64,000 nt of DNA. Source: Takakia lepidozioides (Eukaryota > Streptophyta > Takakiopsida > Takakiales > Takakiaceae). The stretch lies in NCBI GenBank assembly GCA_030704615.1, contig CM060734.1, positions 62,636,042-62,700,041 on the forward strand. The letters are read 5' to 3'. Position 1 is the first letter of the stretch, and every line of letters starts with the position of its first letter. A program made the position numbers and the translations under genes. Under the pieces are notes generated by a model. The model saw only the letters and a program-made list of their open reading frames with translations, was not told the DNA's origin and did no database searches. This document shows, piece after piece, positions 22,371 through 32,245 of this stretch.

Positions 22371-24030
22371 AATTAAGCGATCGCTAATACTACGGTCCGT
22401 ATTTTTATTTTTTTATGAAAAACAAGCAACCGCCACTACTGTGGTCGCTTTTATTTCCTTTCATTTTGTGCAATATTGCGGTCACTTCTCTTTTGTATAT
22501 TTTTAAATTTAAACGACCGCCAAGATAGCGGTCGCTATTTCTTTTTTTAATTCGAAAAATAAAGCGACCGCCAGTGCGACCGCCAATCTTGCTTTTATTA
22601 AAAACAAATTTGAAGCGACCGCCAATCTGGCGGACGCTATTTCTTTTTCTATTTCGAAAAATAAAGCGACCGCCAGTGCGACTGCCAATCTTGCTTTAAG
22701 AAAAAAACAATTGAAGCGACCGCCAATACGGCGGTCGCTATTTCTTTTTAATTTCGAAAAGCAAAGCGACCGCCATAATTGGCGGTCGCGTTTATTTTGT
22801 TAATTTTCAAAAATGTATTTGCCACCGTGCGACCATCAATACGGCAGTTGCTTGTTTTCTTTTTTAAATTAGGCGACCACCAATACGACCGCCAATCTTG
22901 TTTTTTTAAAACAATAAATTGAAGCGACCGCCAGCATCGCGGTTGCTATTTATTTTTAAATTCGAAAAATAAGGCGATCGCCAGTGCGACCGCCACTCTT
23001 GCTTTAAAAAAAAAAACATTTGAAGCGACTGCCAATATGGCGGTCGCTATTTCTTTTTCTATTTCAAAAAAAAAGGCGACCGCCAGTGCGACCGCCAATC
23101 TTGCTTTATAAATAAAAAAATTGAAGCGACCGCCAATATGGCGGTCGCTATTTATTTTTTAATTTTGAAAAACAAAGCGACCGTCATAATTGGCGGTCGC
23201 GTTTATTTTGTTAATTTTCAAAAATGTATTCTCCACCGTGCGACCGCCAATATGGCAGTCGTTTGTTTTCTTTTTTAAATTAGGCGACCGCCAATACGAC
23301 CGCAATCTTGTTTTTTTTAAACAATAAACTGATCTTTAAAAAAAAATTGAAGCGACTGCCAGCATAGCGGTCGCTATTTATTTTTTAAATTTGAAGAATA
23401 AGGCGACCGCCAGTGCGACCGCCAATCTTGCTTTAAAAAGAAAAACATTTGAAGCGACCACCAATATGGCGGTCGCTATTTCTTTTTCTATTTCGAAAAA
23501 TAAGGCGACCGTCAGTGCGACCGCCAATCTTGCTTTTTAAAAAAATAAATTGAAGCGACCGCCAATACGGCGGTCGCTATTTATTTTCTAATTTTGAAAA
23601 ACAAAGCGACCGCCATAATTGGTGGTCGCGTTCATTTTGTTAATTTTTAAAAATATATTTGCCACCGCGCGACCGCCAATACGGCAGTCGCTTGTTTTTA
23701 AAAAAAAATTAGGCGACCGCCAATACGATCGCCAATCTTGTTTTTTTAAAACAATAAATTGAAGCTACCGCCAGCATAGCGGTCGCTATTTGTTTTTTTA
23801 ATTCGAAAAATAAGGCGACCGCCAGTGCGACCGCCAATCTTGCTTTTAAAAAAAAAACATTTGAAGTGACCGCCAATATGGCGGTCGCTATTTTTTTTTC
23901 TATTTCGAAAAATAAGGCGACCACCAATCTTGCTTTAAAAAAAATAAAAATTGAAGCGACCGCCAATACGGCGGTCGCTATTTCTTTTTTAATTTCGAAA
24001 AACAAAGCGAATTGGCGGTCGTGTTCATTT
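22371..24030. repeat. Palindromic-repeat array C (right subterminal)
   Basis: The same GCGACCGCC/GGCGGTCGC motif as arrays A and B, organised into a longer composite unit. One full palindrome alternates with half-units (CGCCAGTGCGACCGCCAATC) and TTCGAAAA spacers. About 1.65 kb, ending about 150 bp from the right terminus. Confidence 0.9.
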
Positions 24031-24171
24031 TGTTAATTTTGAAAATGTATTTGCCACCGCCACCGTGTCGGCGACGTGGCTGCTTAAGTGGCAGTATTTT
24101 ACCTAGTATTATTTTTACCATAATATTCCCCGAACCTGACGTGACTTGACACTGACTGACGGACGTGACGC

Positions 24172-24182
24172 TGATAACCGGG
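24172..24182. repeat. Right terminal inverted repeat
   Basis: TGATAACCGGG; its inverse CCCGGTTATCA matches the left end at 9 of 11 positions. Confidence 0.8.
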
Positions 24183-24190
24183 CTCGGAAA
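24183..24190. repeat. Right target-site duplication (CTCGGAAA)
   Basis: Perfect copy of 7296-7303. Confidence 0.85.
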
Positions 24191-24259
24191 TCACGATATT
24201 GTGAATTGTCAATATAGTCAAGAAGAGGCTTGAACTGTGGATCGTTAACTTTGAAAGGT

Positions 24260-24780
24260 GGAAATCATATTCTCCTTGCTTTCAAGAAGCTTGAGACGTT
24301 CTCAAATTTCAAGAAGCTAAGCAAGAAATCTCTAAGTTTGAGAAGGAAGAAATCGTCGACGTCGATGTTCTCAAAAGACTTGAGAAGAAGACAAGATTCA
24401 GGAGGGTTTAGCAAACACTTCAAAGCCGTATCATCAATCAGCCGAGTGTTACTCTGATTGTAAAAACCTTCAGAACTCTGCCATACTTTAAGGAGTGGTT
24501 TCAAGAACACATGAGGTTGATCTTGTCCCGTTCGGTAATTTCGGTGCAGATTGCTTGGGCAAATGATACAATCGTCCTGCGACATGATGAACGTCGGCCG
24601 TGGAAGACCACGTAGGAGCAAATCCAGAACTGCATTTAAGTTTTTAGGCACCATGCAACTCCAAATACCTAAAATGAAGTGCTTGTGTAACTCTTGCCAA
24701 ACTTCCCGGTACATCTTCCGTCTAAAGATTTGGCGATACCCAACAATAGCAGAAATGATGTAATCTTGATTTACTTAAGT
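24260..24780 (-). pseudogene. FCP1/HAD-like fragment, copy 2
   Basis: The minus strand encodes FRRKMYREVWQELHKHFILG followed by IWSCM, then DCIICPSN, PHVFLKPLLKVWQ, NQSNTRLIDDTALKCLLNPP and a Phe/Leu-rich tail. The order matches the FCP1-homology fold of plant HAD proteins: a RP-x-FL-like helix, an IWSS strand, the KPL-x3-W helix, and the LLIDDSPYKALLNPPN strand. The last is changed to RLIDDTALKCLLNPP. The first strand with the nucleophile is missing. It lies about 80 bp beyond the hAT target duplication, so the insertion may have cut into this gene. Confidence 0.65.
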
Positions 24781-25024
24781 GTCTTTATCACTCCTTCACA
24801 GATCTGACAGCCGGGATCTCCTCCTGTGAGGGGACCCCGCTTGATAATTTTGACGTTAATGGAGTGCTATGCAAAATAACGAAGCACCAGAGCCCACATT
24901 TTTCGGACAATAACTAATCACTTTAATATCCCATGTTCCACTTCCAGGGCCTCTAGGTACTTTAGATGTGCATCTCATTCCTCCTTGTTCCTAGGCCATG
25001 GAAAGTCCCAGCGATTAATGAATT
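24781..25024. other. Intron-like spacer between FCP1-like fragments
   Basis: No motif recognised. Confidence 0.4.
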
Positions 25025-25534
25025 TCACTCTAGCATCCTGAAAGTAGATATCCTTAGGTATTCCAAAAGGGTTCTGCTCATTGAAGGCCCAAGTGTCCAT
25101 TTTTGAATGCTCAACTTCTCCAGGTGGGGCTTCAAATGACCCATCAAAAAATCATCCTTGTATGGATCTACAAATGCTTCGTATTTAGGTAGGAAGATGA
25201 CCAGTCTCAGAGGATTGAGGAAAGACTTGTACATGTTCCCAACGACGTCGATAAGCAGGGTATTAGACCTGTAGGCTTTAGAGTCGGGGTCTACGAACAA
25301 GTCGTAAAGTCGTTTGAAGTAGATTGGGGCCTTAGGTAGCATAGGCCAATATGTGTTGAAAGTAAGTCTATGTTCCACACATTGGTCGGAACTGTAATGC
25401 ATGACCTCGTGGGCGTTCCTCCCGAACAAGGCTGATTTGAAATCCACGATAGTCTCTTCTTTGCCAGTGTTCCATATCATGACCCAAAACTTTTTGACGA
25501 CCCATTTGAGGAAGTCTCCCACCTCATGTCGCAT
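25025..25534 (-). pseudogene. FCP1/HAD-like fragment, copy 3
   Basis: Open for 169 codons. It reads MRHEVGDFLKWVVKKFWVMI then WNTGKEET, YSSDQCVEH, KAPIYFKRLYDLFVD, SNTLLIDVVGNMYKSFLNP and ends in a C-terminal helix (LKPHLEKL). The conserved DDSP of the fold is DVVG, so metal-binding acids are lost. The first strand with the catalytic Asp should lie just upstream at 25,535 and beyond, but that DNA belongs to the plus-strand ParB-like gene, so a rearrangement or truncation seems to have joined the two. With copy 2 it may form one two-domain protein or a tandem duplication. Confidence 0.65.
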
Positions 25535-25556
25535 TGCTAACTTAAACGATGCGGCA

Positions 25557-27020
25557 GCGAAGGGGACAAAGGGTAAAGGTAAACGGAAGTCAACGGCGGG
25601 ATCCTCTCAGACTGAGAATGAGGAGGAGCAGCCAGCCGGGAAAAAGAAAAAGAAAGAAGAGCTGGATATTGTATATATGAATGACAACAAGAAACCAAAA
25701 GCTGGCGAGATTTTCGACAAGGTGAAGTGCGAAGCGATGAATCAAAGTCTGAAGAATGACTACCAAGACATGTTTCCTTTTGGGTTCAACCGCATAATCT
25801 TAATTGACATCTCAAGGATGGAACTTGCTCCAAGAAGCATGGTGTATCGTCCGCTGAATATTAATCACAAAGATGAAGTAAAAGCCCGTCTGTACCAGTT
25901 GCGGGTTCTAGATACGAAACATCCTGTCTATCTGGCGCCGAGGAATGAACAAGTGCCAACCCAGGTGTCTGCGATGAAACCAAGGCATCAGAAGGATATT
26001 AACAATTCAAAATTCTTCGTCATTGGAGGCCAGCACACAATTATGGCTGCAAAGGTATAGTACATCAACGTTTACCTCGCGCGATCGCGCGGGCTTCTAT
26101 ATTCTTCTTAGGTTCTATGATAATCATCTTTCGGATATTTCTTTGCGTTGTCTCATTATCATTCTCGCGCGATCGCGCGTGCTTCTATTAGATCGATTAT
26201 ATCATATGCATCGACGACTTGTTTATAAGAGATGCATAGCATGATAAACAAGCACGTGCGATCGCGCGTGCTCCTTTCTAGTTCAATTCCATGCCGATGT
26301 AACATTTTCCAAATCATGAACTTGTGGAGGAGATTACTGACCAGGAGCAGATGCGCCGAATGGCCATCAATTATCCTCTGGTCAGATAGCAATAATCGAT
26401 TACTGAAGATTTATAAGCTCCTGAACGACCTCCAAGTGAAGAAGAGGTACAAGTTCAACAAGTCGGAGTTCGAGACATTCCGATCGAAACTGGGGGCCAA
26501 ATACATGAAAAGCAAAGTGAACATGAATATGAAGACCGAGAAAGTGAGTGACGCTTTCATCAAATATGCGCTTTCATGTAAGAAAAGGGTTGAAGACATG
26601 GAGAAGGAAATAGGCAACCTCAAGGATACCTTCAAGTCACATTACCAGTGCATAGGAGGGAAGCGGAGGTTCACGGATGCCAAAACACAGTTGAAAATTG
26701 TGCGAAAGAGGGATTTCAATAACATCGCAATGGTGTTCGTCAACACAGTCTGTGATGATGACTCAACTGTTTTCATGCAAAGAAATTACAAGAATATTTT
26801 TGATGCGTTCTTCGAACAACAGCTGAGCCCTAATGCATTTGTCTTCTTCTCGACGCAGAGGTCCTCTTCCAATCTGGTTTCGTACATAAGGTTTGGCGAG
26901 GGGCAGGACAAGTATATTCTGCTTCAGGGGTTGTATCTTCCTGGAGAGTTCAACAATCCTTACATGGGCCGTGACATCCATTTGGACCCATTGGAAGAGC
27001 AAAGAAATATGAGGGATTGA
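25557..27020 (+). pseudogene. ParB/sulfiredoxin-like gene with palindromes in its intron
   Basis: A likely acceptor (branch-like GCTAAC, then GCAG) precedes an exon ending at 26,054. That exon encodes a Lys-rich nuclear-type N-terminus (KGKGKRKSTAG, GKKKKKEE) and a domain with DTKHPVYLAPRNEQVP and FFVIGGQHTIMAAK. The last motif resembles the (G/D)GQHR/T core of ParB/Srx-fold proteins. The donor is AAG|GTATAG. The intron, 26,055 to about 26,314, holds three GC palindromes. The next exon starts near 26,315 (HELVEEITDQEQM) and shifts frame near 26,390 into NNRLLKIYKLLNDLQVKKRY; it ends at 27,020 with an all-alpha and a mixed domain (FNNIAMVFVNTVCDDDSTVF) I do not recognise. No convincing start codon is present, so the 5' end is lost or in an unseen exon. 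Confidence 0.5.
26073..26273. repeat. GC palindromes 5, 6 and 7
   Basis: Three copies of a CGCGCGATCGCGCG-type core at 26,073-26,096, 26,163-26,186 and 26,250-26,273, spaced about 90 bp, all inside one intron of the ParB-like gene. Outer arms vary (ACCT, AGCA, GCTTC). Confidence 0.85.
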
Positions 27021-27497
27021 CAGCTTAGGAATAGTCGTGTGGTGGATAGATCATATCATCCTGCCCATTAGGAAATAATTATTAATTCATTGGAAGTTTT
27101 TCGCAATGGAATGCAGAAAGGAAAACAGAAGGCGGAGAATGAAGTACCAGCTTTGGCGGCACTTGCTCCAAGCCGGATGAGGTTTCGCCACCAATTCCCC
27201 CGGCGATGGGTCTTTCGCCGTCCGGTATGTTTTTGTCGACCCCTCCTATAAGTAACCTCGCGCGATCGCCCGTGGTTTTTGAAGCTGCCACCTTGGGCGA
27301 CGATATCCTCACTCTCTCAAGTCATATTGTTTCTTCATTGTACGCTGTTGTGTGTCGTTTGTTCTGGTATGTGTCACTTCCTCCGTATTGAGCTCACAGA
27401 TCTACAAAAAATGTGGGTGATTAGACTTCCGTATAAATTTCGATTGATTTACGAGACTATCACAGAGCAATAGGTTATTAGTTCCATTGGTAAAAGA
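27021..27497. other. 3' flank of the ParB-like gene
   Basis: No further exon recognised. GC palindrome 8 lies at 27,253-27,277 (AACCTCGCGCGATCGCCCG). Confidence 0.4.
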
Positions 27498-27502
27498 TTC
27501 TG

Positions 27503-28227
27503 TGTCGCGGCCCTTTACCTTGAGGGCAGGGGGTCGGGACACATGAGGGGCTGCCCCTGTGGTGGGGGCAGTGGCAGCGATAGGTATGGGGGGCTGAAGC
27601 ACCCTTGAGTGCCCAAGGCGCTCAAGGAGGCGGAGGCGCTCACTAGGTGGAGCCCCGCACACCGGGTTGCGGTGGGGGTGGCTCCACAAGGGGTGGTGTA
27701 GCTTAGCGGGACTTAGTGGGGGTGGCATAGGACTCACCATGGGGCGGAGACCTCGTGGTGGGAGTCGTGGGGAGTCTTGGGACTCATCACGGTCCATAGG
27801 GGCCGTGGTGAGCGGGCCAAGACTCACCGCGACTCATCACCGGGAGTCGAGGGTTTTCGTGGTGGTTCGCCATAAAATGGCATGGCTGGTTGTGAAACCC
27901 CCGCGGACAGCTACAGAAGTATATATAGGGAGTAGTAACCCCGAGAACGGTGCAAGCCCGTTGGTGACCAAAAACTAGTGAGTAAGCGAGCGAGCCGGAA
28001 AGTGACCAAAGAGTGGGGAGCTGTTCCGGACTGCCATCTACCAAAGGGAATTCCACTAGTCCCAATTAGGTGGAGGGTTTAGTGGGAAGCGAAGGGAGGG
28101 ACCGTTATGTCCCGGTGAGCAGCCGAAGCTCCAAGTTGGCCCGGCGGCCAGGTTGGGAGTCAGGCGCGCGCATCAAAGCGAGTAACTATGACGTGAAGGG
28201 GAGCTTACCGAAGGGAGGTGCGCGACA
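27503..28227. mobile_element. Solo LTR of an LTR retrotransposon, 5-bp target duplication
   Basis: Begins TGTCGCG and ends CGCGACA (perfect 7-bp terminal inverted repeats, TG...CA ends). It is flanked on both sides by TTCTG (27,498-27,502 and 28,228-28,232). Length 725 bp, GC-rich. A TATATATA near 27,919-27,926 suits an internal LTR promoter on the plus strand, so the LTR is probably oriented plus. No primer-binding site, coding region or second LTR is adjacent, so this is a solo LTR left by recombination. The parent family cannot be named. Confidence 0.85.
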
Positions 28228-28272
28228 TTCTGATGTTATATCAAGTTTGTTATAAATTGGGTTTTACAAGTG

Positions 28273-29443
28273 TCAGGACAGCTCATAATCTGCAATACTC
28301 ACGTCAACAGAGTTTTGATCGCCGACCAATGCCCTAGATGCTTGACCATCAACGATGTCTCTAACTCGTTGGCTTAAACCTTGATATGGTGACATCCGTA
28401 ATGACATATCCCCCTCCACAGGACTGAATTCCACCCCTGAGTCTATTTCTGAAATCTCCTTATCGAAGACATCTCTAGAATCAGCGTTATCCTTTACATT
28501 GTCTCCCCCCACTTCTTCAGTGGAGGAAGACAGCACAGTTGTCTCGAGATTGTCTCCTTCACCGGTATTTGTCAGGGCCTGTGAATGGTGGCTTTCTTCT
28601 GGTACTACCCTCCCTGCTTGTTCAGCTGGTGGATTTCTGCCTTACTCAATTTGTTCTGTCTCCTCTTGCAAGTAATTGTTGACGGCATCATCGTGTTGGT
28701 AGTCACCATTGTCTTCCTCACCTCCCTCAAGTTCTTCATTTTTGTCCAACGTTTCGTTTCCGTCACCTTCTTCCTGGTTTTGCTTTGTCTCCAGATCTCT
28801 TTGTCCGTCATCTTCATCGTCATCGTTATCGTCATCGTCGTCGTCATTTCCTTCACCATTGAGTCTGTGGGTCTCCTGCCCTCCCAATGTGTCATCACCA
28901 ACCTCGGTTCCGTCCTCGTTCTCCGTATGGATGAGTGTGTAGTTAGCGGCAACCTTATTCGCGCAGAATTTCTTTTTCAGGTTGTGATTAATATCAAGGA
29001 CTCGGACGTTCCTAGCCTGCAAAAGATGCCAACCATTGAGTGAATCCCATCTTTACAGCTGGTTTCATCATTGCCTTGCGAACGCGACGAGATTCCAGAG
29101 AAAAGCCAAACGTCTTTTTCGCTCTACCATCCTCCAAGATGAAAACCACCATCATTGGATTCTCCACGTCCGACTCCATCTCAACATCTTTAACGTAGCC
29201 ATAATTAAGCTCCTTCACCTCCGCTCCAATCTTGAAGGAAAACTTCAGTTGGTGGTCAGGAGGTACACCCACAGGATTTATTCCCCACTCGGAGATCGCC
29301 TGGTTAAGAGTATACAAAGCTACGTGGTCTATGCTGAAGTTTGGCGATTTTGTTGAGATGAACTCCCCACATATCTCCATGCATACGCCAACCAGGCAAT
29401 CCGCTGATATGTTTGACTGACCACTGAACATGAAACACAACAT
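28273..29443 (-). pseudogene. Acidic protein of the mobile region, one in-frame stop
   Basis: The 5' part (29,012-29,443) encodes a folded-looking domain (STKSPNFSIDHVALYTLNQA, KIGAEVKELNYGYVKDVEME, TFGFSLESRRVRKAMMKP) that I do not recognise. A second exon in another frame (28,642-29,022) carries LDINHNLKKKFCANKVAANY and a long Asp/Glu run. That frame meets a TAA at 28,642-28,644 and continues open to 28,273 (ISEIDSGVEFSPVEGDMSL, GLSQRVRDIVDGQASRALVG). The two parts need an intron or frameshift near 29,015. Role unknown; strongly acidic tails are common in chromatin or nuclear proteins, but that is only suggestive. Confidence 0.45.
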
Positions 29444-30059
29444 TATGTTATCTGGATTAGATATCTCATGGCATTATTTCAAGATTGAGAGGAAAGGCCG
29501 AAGTTTGAAACAAATCATAATGTTACGGATATCAGGCCAATATACAAATGGGAATCCCACTGGGAAGAAATGGAATTGAAAGAAACTAACTTACAATTAA
29601 GCTGGAATATGGTACATTTAATTGTGACTACAATATGGAATAAATGGAATGGAATAAATCAAATTCACAATTAAACTGGAAATCTCAAAAAGTGCAGATC
29701 ATTTAATTGGTTTCAAAAATCATGAAGAATACTTTATTATTCAATAGTGAAGAGTAAAAACGGAGACATCGTTGGCGTTTAAATGTACTAACTGAGATGA
29801 AGGACTATATCATGGTGATTCAGCACACCCCCAGTGAATCTCTTGAAAACTTCTCGAGTACCCAGAAACTGATCCTACTGATTATTGTGGATATTCGGTG
29901 GAACCACATGGAGATTCTGAACTGGTTCAAGTACACTCCAGTGTGCCCGTGAAGAATCTTTCCATTTTTGATGATTCCGAATGGTCGGAATTTACAGTTG
30001 ACGTAGGTGTGTATTGTGCCAAAAATGAGGCCAATGCAGCCGACCCGGGTCTGAGGTGG
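29444..30059. other. Intron-like AT-rich sequence
   Basis: No motif-bearing exon on the minus strand. A plus-strand frame (29,898-30,260) encodes an acidic Tyr/Gly peptide across the 24-bp repeat and is probably fortuitous. Confidence 0.4.
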
Positions 30060-30760
30060 CTAAAGTATCATATTGATGAGTATTATGGGGATCCCGGAGT
30101 ATACCCTGGCGATGAGGGTGTATACTTTGGGGATGCCGGAGTGTACTCTGGGGTTGAGGGAGTGTACTCTGGTGATACGGGAGTATACTTCCGGGGATCC
30201 AGGTGTATAATCTTGAGTATTTGGTGTATACGCAGGGTACATAGCGCAAAAATCATTTGATTCCACCGATACTTCAGCTACAGGATCTCCGGAAGACCCT
30301 CCACAGTATTGTTCTAGAAAAGAACTTAAAGCTGCTGATCCGGGGGGAACGTCGCAAAAATATTCTATTGGTGAATAATTGTCCTGATCGTTTGATTCAG
30401 GGGAGTAGGTGTCAGGCTCCTCTGTGGATGGAATTGTAGAAACTGGAGATGATATGACGTGAACTCCTTTAGAAGGTCCCGTCATAATAACTGCAGCTCC
30501 GCATTCACCTTGTGAGGAGGGTGAAAGTGTTGCCTTGTGTCCGGTATGTTCCATCTCCTTCTTCTCCTTCATCGAACACGAATCCACCACACTGGAAGAA
30601 TCATCAAGAACTCGTGCTCAGTTACAGACTGTACAGAAGGAGACACGCGAAGAACGCATGATTGCGCGTATTTGGTTCACAATTTTCCCTCCAATAACGT
30701 AAAATCCGATTGTAAGCAACAACGACGTTGCTAAGCATAGCGAACAGAATCCATATACAT
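30060..30760 (-). pseudogene. Membrane-anchored YSPIEYF/PPGS protein module
   Basis: From about 30,760 downward the strand encodes a hydrophobic helix (SLCLATSLLLTIGFYVIGG), a basic stretch and Ser-rich cytosolic-type sequence. After a frame or splice change near 30,600 comes CSMKEKKEMEHTGHKATLSP, then TYSPESNDQDNYSPIEYF, DVPPGSAALSSFLEQY and [14 protein letters not shown]. The C-terminal part runs through the 24-bp repeat. The YSPIEYF part is paralogous to 2906-3227. This could be a downstream exon of a gene starting at 32,245. Function unknown; topology suggests a single-pass protein with a disordered tail. Confidence 0.4.
30090..30190. repeat. 24-bp tandem repeat (four units)
   Basis: Units of the form GGAGTATACTCTGGGGATGA, with steps of 24 bp. 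The repeat is open in both directions: GVYSGDE-type octapeptides on plus and Tyr/Pro/Ser-rich repeats on minus. Confidence 0.7.
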
Positions 30761-32061
30761 GACTTTGTTCTTTCAGTCATATAAGAGTATCCTAACATCT
30801 ATTATCCCAAGAAAACTCTTCTGAGCTGTAGGAACATCAGAACCACGCACGAGTGAGTTGAGGCACAGATGAACTAATTTCATCCCACTGCGAGAAGTCT
30901 ACCGGAAGGACTATTAAAGTACATTGAGAACATTGAGGATTATCTAGGTGGGAGTCGTTTTTATTTATATTTAGAATAAGACTGAAACAAAGAAGTCAAA
31001 TTTGCGCTATTGCGTAAGGTTTAATAATTGCATAATCCATAAAATTGAAAACGATGAGTTTACTGACGTACTAATGAATGATTTTTCGACCCCGTACAGT
31101 TTGGTATTAGCTACTATTCGTTAGTTCTTCTGTAGGTGACGACTTGCACTGAATGATGCACGCGCAATCGCGCGCGCACCTTTAAACCATTCTTGGACAT
31201 CACATCTTCACTGTCTAATCTGAAACAGTGGTCGACATAATCGATGAACAACCTAAGCGATGTTGACGACAAGTAATATTTCAAACTGCCCTGGACTTTT
31301 ACTATTGTATACTATTGTGTCCACACTGAACACCTCCGCCCATCATACATAAGAGTGACCATATAGGAATTATCATATTCTGTGTGCATGAAAAGACAGA
31401 TAAAGTGCAACGGAAGATTTTAGTTGACATTGTATAATGTGACCTAATGTCTTTTGAAACACTTTACAATTTTGAGTATGCACTCAGACATATCATCATA
31501 TGTGTCATCTAATCATCTGGGTATCAATAGTGTTGTTGTTGGTCGCTAGAATACAAGTACCAACCAAATGAAGCACGCGCGATCGCGCGTGCTTCTTCAG
31601 GGCATTCTTTCGCATCACATCTTCAATTTCTCATCCAATGCAGTAAACTACGAAGTCAAATTAGCATGATTGTGCAAGGTTCAATAATTGCATAATCCTT
31701 AAAATTGAAAACACTGAGTTTATTGTCCTACTATTCGTTAGTGCTCCTATAGGTGACGACTTTTACTGAAATAAGCACGCGCGATCGCGCGTGTTTCTTC
31801 AGACCATTCCCTTGCTGAAAGTGCTTGCTGGCCTCGCTCCAAGTCCTAACCAAACCATGTTTCGCAATACTATCACTGAAATAAACACGGGCGATCGCGC
31901 GAGGTTTCTCTACGGCTTACGAAATCACTAGGAATCCCTATTTCGAGAGGCACGTAATGCAGATCATGGAAATAATGTGCATAACCGAATCGAGCCAAAA
32001 ACACAGTTTGGTATCCAGAACTCTACATGGTAAAATGAGTTCACGCGCGATCGCGTGTGAA
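30761..32061. other. Intron-like stretch rich in GC palindromes
   Basis: No exon recognised. A nearly repeated phrase (GCGCTATTGCGTAAGGTTTAA near 31,002 and GCATGATTGTGCAAGGTTCAA near 31,665, each followed by AATTGCATAATCC) shows internal duplication of about 660 bp, each copy followed by a palindrome. Confidence 0.5.
31157..32061. repeat. GC palindromes 9 to 13
   Basis: Copies at 31,157-31,180, 31,571-31,595, 31,772-31,798, 31,882-31,906 and 32,039-32,061. The copy at 31,571 has AAGCA and TGCTT arms around CGCGCGATCGCGCG, a perfect palindrome of 24 bases. Confidence 0.85.
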
Positions 32062-32245
32062 TGGACTGTGTCATGGTACCTATACTGAGGCCTACACCAT
32101 AGGCTGCAAAACCTAAATAGTTGCCAGCTGTACCTACGAACCCTATGAAATCGGAATTTCTCATGTCTCGAATCCGGAGTCGTTCCTCAAGGAAAGCGTA
32201 CATATCCCGAAATCTTTCACAATTCCCAATCCTTCTATCGACCAT
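32062..32245 (-). CDS. Possible first exon, unknown protein
   Basis: The ATG at 32,245 opens MVDRRIGNCERFRDMYAFLE then ERLRIRDMRNSDFIG and a hydrophobic GTAGNYLGFAAYGVGLSIGT. It would be the first exon of a minus-strand gene whose later exons are at 30.06-30.76 and 28.27-29.44 kb, with a palindrome-bearing intron starting near 32,060. I do not recognise the family; the gene model is inferred from frame, direction and proximity only. Confidence 0.3.

Larger units (their letters stand above)
7304..24182. mobile_element. Giant hAT transposon (16,879 bp) with cargo genes
   Basis: Bounded by an 8-bp direct repeat and by inverted ends CCTAGTTATCA (7304-7314) and, read inward from the right, CCCGGTTATCA (24,182 down to 24,172), 9 of 11 bases matching. 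Both ends continue into TGACGT/CACGTC-rich DNA. The interior holds a hAT transposase pseudogene, three arrays of one palindromic repeat type (two subterminal, one internal), a kinase-like and a RING-like pseudogene, a hairpin chain and a satellite. The first bases match the hAT YARNG consensus at positions 1 and 5 but have C instead of A at position 2. The transposase carries three stops, so the element cannot now move itself. An alternative reading is an autonomous hAT (about 16.9-24.2 kb) joined to a related non-autonomous copy; only one duplication pair is visible, which favours a single unit. Confidence 0.8.

Noticed and set aside
27470-27560. Possible second SINE (A-box-like TAGTTCCATTGG followed by a GGGTCGGGAC B-box-like word)
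   Set aside because: The second word lies inside the solo LTR that starts at 27,503, so the two boxes were not originally adjacent.
28585-29043. 152-codon hydrophobic frame on the plus strand
   Set aside because: It is the antisense of the Asp/Glu run of the minus-strand acidic protein; GAC/GAT repeats read backwards give Val/Ile.
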